Positions 14,512-25,280 of a stretch of DNA of 44,954 nucleotides are shown piece after piece. Below the pieces are notes generated by a model, which was not told the DNA's origin, made no database searches, and saw nothing but the letters and a program-made list of their open reading frames with translations. Each line of letters begins with the position of its first letter. The first letter of the stretch is position 1. The stretch is taken from assembly GCA_016791475.1 (NCBI GenBank), contig JAEUWI010000055.1, forward strand, positions 1 through 44,954. The letters are read 5' to 3'. The translations under genes and the position numbers were made by a program. This DNA comes from Candidatus Hydrogenedentota bacterium (GTDB taxonomy: Bacteria; Hydrogenedentota; Hydrogenedentia; Hydrogenedentales; JAEUWI01).

Positions 14512-17500
14512 ATGGGAAAAAGTTCAATCGACTTTCGGGTGACCTCCAGGCTGCTTGCCGCGATGCGCTGTCTGGCCGCGGGGATCTGCATCACCCTCTG
14601 CGCCACCCTCCGAGCCGATGTCCCATCAGGCCCCGAGCTCCTTGAAGCCGAACACGCCCTCTCCATGGAGTTCGAAACGCCCCACACGAAATGGGCCAAG
14701 CCCTACGCCCAGGGCCCCACGCGCGTCCTCTTCTTCGCCCCCTGGTACCAGGGCAGCACCGAAGGCCGCGAGATTATCGAACTCATGCAGCGCTTCGACC
14801 TGGAGGCCGACGCCGCCTACTTCGCCCCCGGACCCAAGCGCCTCGTGGGCGATGGAAACCCGCGCTGGTATGGCGACCCCGAACTGGCGACGAAGCGTGT
14901 CCTGCGCCTGATGGAAAAGCCCTACGATGTCTTCTTCCTGAATCAAGTTCCGCTCTCGGGATTGCCGGATGCCGTCCAGACAGCAATCAAGTCCGCAGTG
15001 CAAGCCGGCGCGGGGTTGATTTATGTGGGCAAGGATGAGAACTGGGGTCAGGAAGTCTTCACAGCGTCGGAGTCCATGCCCGAAGCTATCAAGGTTACAA
15101 AAGCATTCACCGCCGGGGAGGGGCGAATCCTTCATCTGCCCTTGCGCGACAAACTCTCCTATACCCTCGACTGGGAAGTGCAACTCGACTACCAGATGGC
15201 CGATCAGGGCCGGGCGCTCCTCTGGGCCGCGAAGAAAGAGCCGAAGGCGCGCGTCTTCATCAAGGCCGATCCCGATCCACGCAAGACGACCATCACCTGG
15301 TCCGGTGTGGAGCAGGGCGCGAAAGTCTACGCTACCGTGCGCAGCGCTACGAACAATCGCTTTACCATGTTTGAGAAAGAAGTCGGCGAATCGGGCGAAG
15401 CTTTTCTCGACCAGATGCTCGCCCCCGCGGGCGAGTATCATATCGATGGGTTCATCCGCACCGAAAACGGTGTCGAAGATTGGGCCTCAATTTCCGTGCG
15501 TGCGTCTCAGGAGAAGTTGCTCGGCGAACTTGCTTTGGTGAAAGACTGGTTCGAGATCGGTGAGACTCTTGAAGCCACTATCCCGATTCCGACCGTCGAA
15601 ACGTACAAGCTCCACTTCGATGTCGTGGACAAGGATGGGCGGGTCCTGCAGCGGCACGACGCCATCCCGAAAGACGGTGTCGCGTCGTTCTCTTCTCAGA
15701 TTCCCGACTGGTTCCCCATGCTGGTTCGCGTCGAAGCGGTATTGACCGAGGGAAGCTCGAAGCTGGATACCGCCTCGTCCTATGTCCGCATCGTCCAGCG
15801 CAAGCGCGATCAGTTTCATTTCATGATGTGGAACACGCCCACCGCCGATCTCGCGCCCTACGGCGTGGAAAGCCTCGCGCGCCACGGCGTCACATCCATC
15901 CTCCAGGGCGGCGATCCGCCCCTGTCTTTTTCCGCAAGCGAGCTGGCCTACGTGCCCTATGCCGCGAGCTTCCGCGCCAGCAGCCACACCGTCACCGCCA
16001 TGCTCGATGAACAGGGCATCCTGAAGGGCGGTTGCGTGCATGATGAAGAGGCCATGAACAAACTCGTTCGTGAAACCGTCGAACGCCACCGGAAATCTCG
16101 GGAACACGGCATCTTCGTCTACTCCCTGGGCGATGAAAACGCGGTGCGCGCCTCCTGTCTCGGTCCCCACTGCATCAAGGCCTATCGCGAATATCTGAAA
16201 GAGGTCTATGGCGACATCGATGCCCTCAACGCATCGTGGGGCGAGAAGTACACCACCTTTGACGACGTGAATCTGTTCACGGAAGGGCCGCTCCCGGCCC
16301 CCGACGCCCCCGAATGGTTTAGAGATTTCTACAAGCAGCGCTTTCAGAAGGACATCACCGACGACGAGATTAAGTTCGGTGAGGCCCAGGTCGGACTCGG
16401 CGACATCAACGACGAGATCCGCGCCCTGCAGGACGAAAACTATGCCCGCTGGTATGATCGCCAGGCCTTCCAGAATTGGAGCTACGTAAAATGGTGCAAG
16501 CGATTCCTCGTCGCCTTCAAGGAACTCGACCCCCAGGCCCTCACCGGCTTTGAAGGCACCGACAGCTTCTCTCTTCGCCGCCACACCACGCGCTCGCGCC
16601 AGGGCGGCGACTTGGACCTCTTCATGCGGGAGATGGAATATTTCGGACCCTACCACGGTCCGGCCAATGAGGTGGTGCGCTCCTTGGCGAAGCCCAATTT
16701 CCCCACCGGCAACTGGATCGGCTACAGCATGGATCCCGACGAAGAACTGGGCTACTACTGGGGCCAGATCACCAACAACATGAACACCATCCAGTGGTGG
16801 CGCTGGGACAACATCGGCGAAGGCTACCACGGCTATCTCCTGCCCAGCCTTGCGCCCTCGCCCACGGCCCGCCCGCTCATCGAAGATACCCAGGTCGTGC
16901 GCGACGGCCTCGGCGATCTGCTGATGAAATACCCCATGGAAAAAGACGGCATCGCCATGCTCTACAGCATGCCCTCCACCCACATCGCCCACTTCGACGG
17001 CAACGAAACCTACGGGCTGTACAACCGCGACCACGACCGATGGCACGAGGCCATCCACAATGCCGGGCTCCAGTTCGACTATGTCACCGACCGCCAGTTG
17101 CGCCTCGGCGAGTTCGACGCATCAAAGTACAGAGTGCTCATTCTCCCCCTCGCTTTCGCCATAGGCGAGCGGGAGGCCTCCGTCATTCGCGACTTCGTAC
17201 AACAGGGCGGAACCCTCATTGCCGATGTCCGTCCCGGACTCTACAATGATCGCTGCAAGCCCTACGAGTCCGGCGGCATCCTCGACGATGTCTTCGGCGT
17301 GAAGCGCGGGCCGAAGCAGAAAGCCGCCGATCTCGACCGCATGCGGATCGATGGAACCCTGAACGGACGCAAGGTGTACATGGAGTGGGGGAACTGGTAC
17401 GGCAGGGACGTCTATCCCCAGATGTACGCCGACCCCTCCGTGGAATTGACCACGGGCGAGGCCCTCGGCTGGACCTTTCCCATCCACTTCCACCACGGGC

Positions 17501-18255
17501 TGAAGTACCCCGCCGCCATTCAAAACAACTTCGGCCAGGGGAAGGCCCTGCTCTTCAACTTCGCCATTTATCCCGCGCCCTTCGACGAATTCCTGCGGCA
17601 GGCCCTCGCGGCCTCGGGCGTCGAAGCGGCCATACAGGTGCGGGAAGTCGCCACCACGGCCGAGACGCAGGAAGTGGCTCGATTGCTCGATGAGGGCGAA
17701 CAGGTCCCGGCGGGATCAGGCGGCCCGGCGGTGCTCGATGGGGAAGAGGGAGCCCACCCGGAAGGCGTGGAACTCACGCGCTGGAAGAACGGCGACGTGG
17801 AGCTAATTGCGCTGCTTGGCCCTGAATCAAAAGAACTCCACGTCACCCTTCCGGAGCCCCGTCACGTCATTGACATCAAGTCGAAAAAATCCTTCGGCAG
17901 TGTTTCGGAATTCCCCGTAGCACTTGTCAAAGCCCGCGCGAGTTTCTTCGCCCTCCTTCCGGATGCGCCGCAGCCACCCGAAATCGACCTCGGCAGTGCC
18001 GACGCGGCGCCCGGCGAAGTCCTGACCCCGACCATTGCGGTGCCCGGCCCCAGCGGCCCGCGCGCACTGAAACTCCATCTCAACGGTCCCAATGACAACC
18101 AGGCAAACTGGCTCGCGGATCACGTAGTCATCGAAAGTGGCCAGGGGAAAGTCACCATCCCCTTTGCGTTGAACGACCCCAGGGGCCAATGGACCCTTCA
18201 CGCCGAAGACATCCTGACCGGCGCCAGCATAGCCGCAACGATTACCGTCAAATAG
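14512..18255 (+). CDS. giant exported GH42-like beta-galactosidase-fold protein
   Basis: This 1,247-residue protein resembles beta-galactosidase-type (GH42-like) glycosidases with added beta-sandwich domains. A signal segment (LLAAMRCLAAGICITLCATLRA) is followed by a Rossmann-like N-terminal domain (VLFFAPWYQG to GLIYVGKDENWG), sandwich domains, a TIM-barrel region with IFVYSLGDENAVRASCLG (candidate acid/base Glu) and TGFEGTDSFS (candidate nucleophile Glu), then NTIQWWRWDN. A trimerisation-like GATase fold (VLILPLAFAIGEREASVIRD to GGTLIADVRPGLY) comes next, and C-terminal sandwich domains finish the protein. The start at 14512 follows GGGAG eight bases upstream; TTG at 14479 and ATG at 14506 are alternatives. 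The enzyme class is inferred from this layout, and the substrate is unknown. It stands alone, divergent from the PSCyt1 gene. Confidence 0.8.
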   Translation: MGKSSIDFRVTSRLLAAMRCLAAGICITLCATLRADVPSGPELLEAEHALSMEFETPHTKWAKPYAQGPTRVLFFAPWYQGSTEGREIIELMQRFDLEADAAYFAPGPKRLVGDGNPRWYGDPELATKRVLRLMEKPYDVFFLNQVPLSGLPDAVQTAIKSAVQAGAGLIYVGKDENWGQEVFTASESMPEAIKVTKAFTAGEGRILHLPLRDKLSYTLDWEVQLDYQMADQGRALLWAAKKEPKARVFIKADPDPRKTTITWSGVEQGAKVYATVRSATNNRFTMFEKEVGESGEAFLDQMLAPAGEYHIDGFIRTENGVEDWASISVRASQEKLLGELALVKDWFEIGETLEATIPIPTVETYKLHFDVVDKDGRVLQRHDAIPKDGVASFSSQIPDWFPMLVRVEAVLTEGSSKLDTASSYVRIVQRKRDQFHFMMWNTPTADLAPYGVESLARHGVTSILQGGDPPLSFSASELAYVPYAASFRASSHTVTAMLDEQGILKGGCVHDEEAMNKLVRETVERHRKSREHGIFVYSLGDENAVRASCLGPHCIKAYREYLKEVYGDIDALNASWGEKYTTFDDVNLFTEGPLPAPDAPEWFRDFYKQRFQKDITDDEIKFGEAQVGLGDINDEIRALQDENYARWYDRQAFQNWSYVKWCKRFLVAFKELDPQALTGFEGTDSFSLRRHTTRSRQGGDLDLFMREMEYFGPYHGPANEVVRSLAKPNFPTGNWIGYSMDPDEELGYYWGQITNNMNTIQWWRWDNIGEGYHGYLLPSLAPSPTARPLIEDTQVVRDGLGDLLMKYPMEKDGIAMLYSMPSTHIAHFDGNETYGLYNRDHDRWHEAIHNAGLQFDYVTDRQLRLGEFDASKYRVLILPLAFAIGEREASVIRDFVQQGGTLIADVRPGLYNDRCKPYESGGILDDVFGVKRGPKQKAADLDRMRIDGTLNGRKVYMEWGNWYGRDVYPQMYADPSVELTTGEALGWTFPIHFHHGLKYPAAIQNNFGQGKALLFNFAIYPAPFDEFLRQALAASGVEAAIQVREVATTAETQEVARLLDEGEQVPAGSGGPAVLDGEEGAHPEGVELTRWKNGDVELIALLGPESKELHVTLPEPRHVIDIKSKKSFGSVSEFPVALVKARASFFALLPDAPQPPEIDLGSADAAPGEVLTPTIAVPGPSGPRALKLHLNGPNDNQANWLADHVVIESGQGKVTIPFALNDPRGQWTLHAEDILTGASIAATITVK

Positions 18256-18353
18256 AGATGAAGAGCGCAGCAAGAAATCGGCCTGCGCGATGTTGAATTT
18301 GCACGATCAGGCAGGTCGCTCAACCCGGCGAAAGGTAATGTAAGTGTCGACTT

Positions 18354-18420
18354 AACCTCAAAGGATATCAAAGATGACGAAGATCAACCTACGATCGTTC
18401 TATTTGAGTCCTTTGAGGTT
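18354..18420. repeat. 12-bp inverted repeat AACCTCAAAGGA
   Basis: AACCTCAAAGGA (18354-18365) and its exact complement TCCTTTGAGGTT (18409-18420) enclose 43 bases. Located between convergent genes it could form a terminator-like stem or be the ends of a miniature element. Confidence 0.6.
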
Positions 18421-18554
18421 GTTGTGCTTATCTATCCCAATATGCCAAGCCCCCGTGGCCGTTGAAAAGCCAACGTCAAGCACTGCATCCTGCATTCAAA
18501 CTGGTCCAGATTCGCGTTCACTTGCCGTTCAAATCTCTCCCACCTGCTCAGCAT

Positions 18555-20614
<2,060 letters not shown>

Positions 20615-20712
20615 TGAATTTACCATACATCTGCGCCAAAATGGCCGTCCGTTGCGCCACAGGCGCAGTGAACCTGCCAGTTTCGCGACTCATGAAAGAC
20701 CCTTGCGCCACC

Positions 20713-21183
20713 ATGCAAAGCTCCTGGACCGTAGAAGAAATCGCCGAGGCCCTCGGTACCGCCCGACGCACCATCCAGCACCACATCGCCCAGGGGCGAT
20801 TCGGTGATGTCGACAAAAAAGGTCGGGAGTACTTCCTGGTTAAAGACAACCTCGTGGCCTATCTCGGCGAGGGCCGTGCCAATGAACTGGTGCTCTATCC
20901 CGCGGCCTACGCCCTCAGCAGTCACAGCGGACGCGGCGTGACCTGCGCCACCTGGGCCGCCATCCTCGCCGCCCGCGATCTCTTCAACCTCGTAAACGCC
21001 GCCTACTGGATTGACGACCTCCGCCGCGATGGCCATGGCGATCCCGTGGGCTTTTCAATGGAAATCGTGAAATTCCTCAACAGCAGAAAAACGGCCAAAG
21101 ACCCCGCCGCCCTCGACAGCGATCCCCTCTACGACCAAACCCCAGCCATCCTCCGCCGCATTGTACAAGCCTCGAAGGTGTGA
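20713..21183 (+). CDS. helix-turn-helix domain protein of unknown role
   Basis: This protein of about 156 residues has an N-terminal excisionase/MerR-type helix-turn-helix: SSWTVEEIAEALGTARRTIQHHIAQGRFGD, then a wing-like REYFLVKDNLVAYL. The remaining 100 residues form an uncharacterised alpha-helical domain (ATWAAILAARDLFNLVNAAYWIDDL, GFSMEIVKFLNSRK). It is probably a DNA-binding regulator; no partner gene is adjacent and no family beyond the HTH was recognised. The ATG at 20713 places the HTH at the very N-terminus. An upstream ATG at 20692 or the frame to 20614 is possible, and none has a convincing ribosome-binding site. Confidence 0.7.
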   Translation: MQSSWTVEEIAEALGTARRTIQHHIAQGRFGDVDKKGREYFLVKDNLVAYLGEGRANELVLYPAAYALSSHSGRGVTCATWAAILAARDLFNLVNAAYWIDDLRRDGHGDPVGFSMEIVKFLNSRKTAKDPAALDSDPLYDQTPAILRRIVQASKV

Positions 21184-21205
21184 AGTAATGCGGCGGGCTG
21201 GGAGC

Positions 21206-21223
21206 GCCGGCATCCCTGCCGGC
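21206..21223. repeat. REP-like palindrome GCCGGCA/TGCCGGC
   Basis: A 7-bp stem, GCCGGCA (21206-21212) and TGCCGGC (21217-21223), has a 4-nt loop within the context GGGAGC(GCCGGC). It lies between two convergent genes where it may act as a bidirectional terminator. The GGGAGCGCCGGC form resembles interspersed palindromes common in related genomes. Confidence 0.55.
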
Positions 21224-21275
21224 AGAATGTGTGCAGTGCCCCGCCTTGAACCAGGCAAACCCAGTCAGTGGCAGA

Positions 21276-22412
21276 TCACCCCAGCAACCCCTCGAGCGCC
21301 CCAATCACGCAATCCTGCATTTCATCCCTAAGCTCCGAATAAATCGGCAGCGCGAGCGTTTCCTTCGCGGCCAGCTCGGCGTGGGGGAACTGCCCCTCCC
21401 GATACCCCAGATACTGGAAGCACTCCTGCAGGTGAAAGGGAATCGGGTAATAGATATCGCACCCGATGTCCTTCGCCGTCAGGTGCGCCTTGGCTTCGTC
21501 ACGCCGACCCGGAATCCGCACGATATACTGATTGTAGATATGGTGCTCCCGTCCGTAGGCCAGCGCCGGAAGCCCGATGGCCCCGGTCGAGAAATGACCG
21601 TCATAATACGCGCCGTTCGCCCGGCGCATCCCGTGCCAGGTTTCCAGATGCTTCAGCTTCACGCGCAACACCGCCGCCTGCAACGCGTCGATCCGAAAGT
21701 TGCCGCCGATGAGCGAATGGTAGTACTTCGGCTCCATCCCGTGGTTGCGGAGTCGCCGCAATTTGTCCGCAAGCGCCGCATCATTCGTCACCACCATGCC
21801 CCCGTCGCCCAGGCAGCCCAGGTTCTTACTCGGGAAAAAGGAATAACAGCCCATCGCTCCCATCGAACCCGCCTTCTGCACGCCCTCCTTCCCCGGATAG
21901 GTCGAGCCAATCGCCTGAGCGCCGTCCTCAATCACCGGCACATCATACTGCCGGCCAATAGCCAGAATCGGGTCCATGTCCGCGCATTGACCGTACAGGT
22001 GCACCGGGATAATCGCCTTCACGCGCTCTGCGGCGTCGGGATTCTCCGCAAACCAGTTCGCCAGCGCCGCAGGATCGATGTTGTACGTCTTCGGATCGAT
22101 GTCCACGAAGACCGGCGTGGCGTTCAATCGCGCCACCACGCCCGCCGTCGCAAAGAATGAATAGGGCGAAGTCACCACCAGATCCCCAGGCCCCACATGC
22201 AGCGCCATCAACGCCATCAGCAGCGCATCCGTGCCCGAAGTCACCCCGATGGCATGTTCCACCCCGCAATACGCCGCGATCTCCGCCTCCAGCCCGTCCA
22301 CTTCCGGCCCCATGACATAGCGCGTCGAATCGATAACATCCAGGACAGCCTGCTTCAGCTCGGCTTCAATCGGGGCAAGCTGCGCTTTCAGGTCGAGCAG
22401 GGGAACATGCAT
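21276..22412 (-). CDS. DegT/DnrJ/EryC1/StrS-family PLP aminotransferase
   Basis: This 378-residue cytosolic enzyme transfers an amino group to a keto-sugar nucleotide, usually for lipopolysaccharide, capsule or glycan synthesis. MHVPLLDLKAQLAPIE is the typical N-terminus, followed by EHAIGVTSGTDALLMAL, VDIDPKTYNID, VPVIEDGAQAIGSTY and the PLP-lysine motif SFFPSKNLGCLGDGG. The tail NFRIDALQAAVLRVKLKHLE and a C-terminal YPIPFHLQECFQYLGY complete the family. The ATG at 22412 follows GGAG; the frame to 22517 is non-homologous. No other nucleotide-sugar genes are adjacent, so the product sugar (for example a 3- or 4-amino sugar) is unknown. Confidence 0.93.
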   Translation of the reverse strand: MHVPLLDLKAQLAPIEAELKQAVLDVIDSTRYVMGPEVDGLEAEIAAYCGVEHAIGVTSGTDALLMALMALHVGPGDLVVTSPYSFFATAGVVARLNATPVFVDIDPKTYNIDPAALANWFAENPDAAERVKAIIPVHLYGQCADMDPILAIGRQYDVPVIEDGAQAIGSTYPGKEGVQKAGSMGAMGCYSFFPSKNLGCLGDGGMVVTNDAALADKLRRLRNHGMEPKYYHSLIGGNFRIDALQAAVLRVKLKHLETWHGMRRANGAYYDGHFSTGAIGLPALAYGREHHIYNQYIVRIPGRRDEAKAHLTAKDIGCDIYYPIPFHLQECFQYLGYREGQFPHAELAAKETLALPIYSELRDEMQDCVIGALEGLLG

Positions 22413-22534
22413 GGAAACTCTCCGCGACAGGCACACAAAGGGCCAAGGGTAGGGGTAGTGAAAAGCGCCGGACCCCAGCGCACGAAGATCATAGCACGCC
22501 CAACCCGCCCCGCGCACGACTCACTTAGCGCTCA

Positions 22535-22570
22535 TATCGGTCCTATCCGTCGTATTGGTCCTATCAGTCC
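22535..22570. repeat. nonanucleotide array 6 (TATCNGTCC)4
   Basis: TATCGGTCC, TATCCGTCG, TATTGGTCC and TATCAGTCC are four consecutive 9-bp units in the divergent promoter region between the aminotransferase and the 64-aa gene. Rotated, the unit is GTCCTATCN, close to GTCTTATGG (complement of array 1) and GTCCTTTCA (array 4). Confidence 0.8.
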
Positions 22571-22649
22571 GCTACCCCTCAGGCACTTGGCCCGCCCTGC
22601 CGCTATAGCCTATACTGGCAGGTATTCAGTCATTCGAAAAGGAAGCGCC

Positions 22650-22844
22650 ATGCCCCGCGAGGGAATGCACATCATCGACGCTCGACGTCTCAACGCCATG
22701 CAGGCCGTCTGTGACACCGCCCGCATCTGGAGCCGTTCCCAGGGCGACGACAGGGTCCGCGCCGAGCAATCCCTGTTGAAGGCCCTCGCCGCCTGGGAAA
22801 CCCATCAGGCCCAACCAGACGTCGCCAGTGAGGACGAGGCATGA
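22650..22844 (+). CDS. 64-aa hypothetical protein coupled to the CHAD gene
   Basis: This small acidic/alanine-rich protein is not recognised. It is predicted mostly helical: LNAMQAVCDTARIWSR and RAEQSLLKALAAWETHQ could pair as a helical hairpin, with a disordered acidic tail VASEDEA. AAGGA seven bases before the ATG is a good ribosome-binding site. Its stop codon overlaps the CHAD start as ATGA (22841-22844), so translation is probably coupled. It may be a CHAD partner or regulator, inferred only from position. Confidence 0.65.
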   Translation: MPREGMHIIDARRLNAMQAVCDTARIWSRSQGDDRVRAEQSLLKALAAWETHQAQPDVASEDEA

Positions 22845-23770
22845 GCAAGCACACCGCCTGTCCTCGGGGCCAAGAGCAGGCCCAGGCCGTCGTTCAGACC
22901 CAGGCCGACATCATCATGGCTAAGGTCGAAGGGGTAGACAACCTCGACGGCGCCGCCATACACGACATGCGCGTGGCTTCCCGCCGCCTGCGCATGGCTC
23001 TCGACATCTACCAGCCTTATTTGTCGCCGAAGCCGCGCAAGGCCCTCCGCAAGCTCGCCCGGAGCATCACCCGCGACCTGGGCACCCGACGCGAGCTCGA
23101 CGTCATGGCGATCATGTTGCGCGAGCACCGCGAAGAGACCCACGGCGTTTGGCGGCGCTTCATGGACCACGCCATCACCATAATCGACACACGTCGGGAC
23201 GATCAGGCGAACTATTGCCGCGAAGCGGCTAAGCTCGCGGCGGGCGATCATTTCTCGGAAGCCTTGGCCGCGCTTCTAGCCGAAATTAAGACCGACGGCA
23301 TCTGCATCCTCGATCTCGCCCAGGCCGGAATCCTCGGCACCCTGACCGAGGCGCGCGTCGCGCGTAAGGAATGGCGGCGCTCGGAAGATCCGGAAGCCCT
23401 CCACCTCGTGCGTATCGCCCTGAAACATTTGCGCTACGCCTGCGAGTTTCATGCGCCCCTCTATGGCGACGCCATGACTACCCATATCGAGCACGTCAAA
23501 GCGGCCCAGGAAATCCTCGGCGAGTGGAACGAATGCCGCCTTTTGGAAGACATGGTGCTTGCCCTCGGCGGCGCGGTCGATTACAGCCTCGCCCAGGGCG
23601 CGCCCCTCGTGGCCGAAGCTTACGGAAACCACGCGACCGAACTGGCCGAGCAGTTCGGCCCAATTGGAAAAGCGCTCCTGGGGAAGGAAGCGCGAATAGC
23701 GTTCGAATCGATGACCACCGCCCCCCAGGCTCCCTGCTGCAAATCCGCCATTGGAGAAGATGCCCCATGA
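22841..23770 (+). CDS. CHAD domain protein (polyphosphate-binding type)
   Basis: This 309-residue helical protein has the CHAD domain. Its first conserved helix reads AAIHDMRVASRRLRMALDIY and is followed by RKLARSITRDLGTRRELDVM; the second half carries ALHLVRIALKHLRYACEF and QEILGEWNECRLL. CHAD domains form two four-helix bundles with a basic surface, shown in other bacteria to bind inorganic polyphosphate and to target granules. No CYTH triphosphatase domain is fused and no ppk is in the window. It is the middle gene of an operon with 4-bp ATGA overlaps on both sides. The direct coupling to an exported protein is unusual. Confidence 0.88.
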   Translation: MSKHTACPRGQEQAQAVVQTQADIIMAKVEGVDNLDGAAIHDMRVASRRLRMALDIYQPYLSPKPRKALRKLARSITRDLGTRRELDVMAIMLREHREETHGVWRRFMDHAITIIDTRRDDQANYCREAAKLAAGDHFSEALAALLAEIKTDGICILDLAQAGILGTLTEARVARKEWRRSEDPEALHLVRIALKHLRYACEFHAPLYGDAMTTHIEHVKAAQEILGEWNECRLLEDMVLALGGAVDYSLAQGAPLVAEAYGNHATELAEQFGPIGKALLGKEARIAFESMTTAPQAPCCKSAIGEDAP

Positions 23771-25107
23771 AGTGCGCCATCACCGCCCTCGCTCTCGTCA
23801 TCAGTGCCCTCCGCGTGCCGGCGGCCGATTTGCCCCTCCGTTTCTGGGACGCATCCGACATCGAAGCGCCCTTCGGCAAGATCGTCTTCGGCGCCGAGCA
23901 ACTAGAGAACGAAGGCCGCGCCACCGGCTTCCCAGACATGCAGTACGGCTGTGAAGTTCCCGGGCCCGATGGTGCAGCCTGGATCTATGGCTGGCGCATG
24001 CGCAACTGGGACGACCGCGCCCATCGGGTCATCCAGATCGTCCGATGCGGCACCCGTGACGGTCGCACCTTCGAAGGGGAGGAAGTCGTCTTCGAATACG
24101 AGCGCAGCGAGTGGCAGGGCTTCGCAAACTTTGTCTACCGGCCCACCGACGGCGCCATTTTCCTCTTCTCCTGGGCCGAATGGCCCGGCAAACTTCACGT
24201 TTTCCGAAGCGACAACGGCACGGACTGGAAGCTGATCTCGGACAACGCCCTCCAGGGCCACGACGCCTCCTGCTTCTTCTGGCACGCCCCCACGGGCCAA
24301 CTCGTAAACATCCAGACCATCGTGCAACCTTACCCGAAGCGCTATCCGGATAACATCGGCGAACGCCGCCGAGTCTTGTCCTTCCTCCGCTCGGGCGATG
24401 GCGTCACCTGGGAATCGTTCACCCCCGAATTCCTCGGCGGCGCCACCCTCTGGACGCCCGATGCCCACGACCCCGCCGATCTCGAGTTCTACCGTGTCGT
24501 GGTCACCCCCTTGCAGGGCCGCTTCGCCCTCCTCCTCAATGACTACATGCCCCCGCCCTCCGAAGCCAACTCACGCCGCGCCCTCACCAAGCACGGCCCG
24601 CCCTACATGAGCGAGTGGGCCATCAGCCGCGACGGACTCAACTGGAAGCGACCCTTCCGCGACACCAACGCCTTCGAGCAGCAGTTCTGGCTCGCCCTCC
24701 AGGGCCCCCTCTTCCGCGAAGGTCGCCTCCGCTATTACAAGCCCGACGGCAGCATCGCCAGTCTGCCCGACGACCGTGTGTTCTACACCACCTGTCGCGC
24801 CAACGGCGAATTCTCCACGCCCCCCTTCACAATGCCTGCGGCTGGCCTCACCCTCAATGCGTACGCGGGCTATCGACCGGCCGAAGGCGCCACCGGACAG
24901 GCCTACATCATGGCGGAGCTGAAAGACGCCACTGGAATGCTCATCCCCGGCTACGAGCGCGACAAATGCCTCTACGAAAACACCGAAGGCCGCGCCCTCC
25001 CCATGGCCTGGGACGGGAAAAATGGGGGAGACCTCACCGGACAAAGCGTGCAACTCCGCTTCTTCCTCCGGGATGCAAGAATCTACGGCGTGAACGCAGC
25101 AAAATAG
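23767..25107 (+). CDS. secreted propeller-like protein (glycosidase-like), coupled to CHAD
   Basis: This 446-residue exported protein begins MKCAITALALVISALRVPAA (signal peptide). The body resembles a beta-propeller of the GH32/43 or sialidase kind: repeated strands with aromatic turns such as DGAAWIYGWRMRNWDD, LHVFRSDNGTDWKLIS and YMSEWAISRDGLNWKR. The last two resemble Asp-box-like SxDGxxW motifs. A C-terminal sandwich follows (LTLNAYAGYRP to QLRFFLRDARIYGVN), of the kind found behind such propellers. No catalytic residues can be assigned. Its ATG overlaps the CHAD stop codon (ATGA at 23767-23770), fixing the start. A carbohydrate-active role is likely but unproven. Confidence 0.7.
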   Translation: MKCAITALALVISALRVPAADLPLRFWDASDIEAPFGKIVFGAEQLENEGRATGFPDMQYGCEVPGPDGAAWIYGWRMRNWDDRAHRVIQIVRCGTRDGRTFEGEEVVFEYERSEWQGFANFVYRPTDGAIFLFSWAEWPGKLHVFRSDNGTDWKLISDNALQGHDASCFFWHAPTGQLVNIQTIVQPYPKRYPDNIGERRRVLSFLRSGDGVTWESFTPEFLGGATLWTPDAHDPADLEFYRVVVTPLQGRFALLLNDYMPPPSEANSRRALTKHGPPYMSEWAISRDGLNWKRPFRDTNAFEQQFWLALQGPLFREGRLRYYKPDGSIASLPDDRVFYTTCRANGEFSTPPFTMPAAGLTLNAYAGYRPAEGATGQAYIMAELKDATGMLIPGYERDKCLYENTEGRALPMAWDGKNGGDLTGQSVQLRFFLRDARIYGVNAAK

Positions 25108-25280
25108 CGCGACACCGCAGGGACTGACGCGGACCCACGCGCCACGCCACGACACCTCACGTCGAATGTACACGGCCCCTACCCGAGCCAAGGGGGCCTG
25201 TAACGTCCGTGGCTGTCCCGTCGCGGCCCGAGCGCACTCCGCACGATCAAAGCACTCCTGTTCCGGGGACACGAACTGGC
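25108..25280. other. convergent intergenic region with GGGAC inverted repeat and GGCCCC hairpin
   Basis: There is no gene here. GGGACTGACGCGGAC near 25120 and GTCCGTGGCTGTCCC near 25205 form an imperfect inverted pair related to the GGGGACTG element at 1453. Between them GGCCCC and GGGGGCC (about 25171-25197) can form a short stem that could terminate one or both convergent genes. Confidence 0.4.

Noticed and set aside
15487-17058. 523-codon minus-strand frame inside the GH42-like gene
   Set aside because: Antisense shadow of a clear coding frame, without ribosome-binding site or known motifs.
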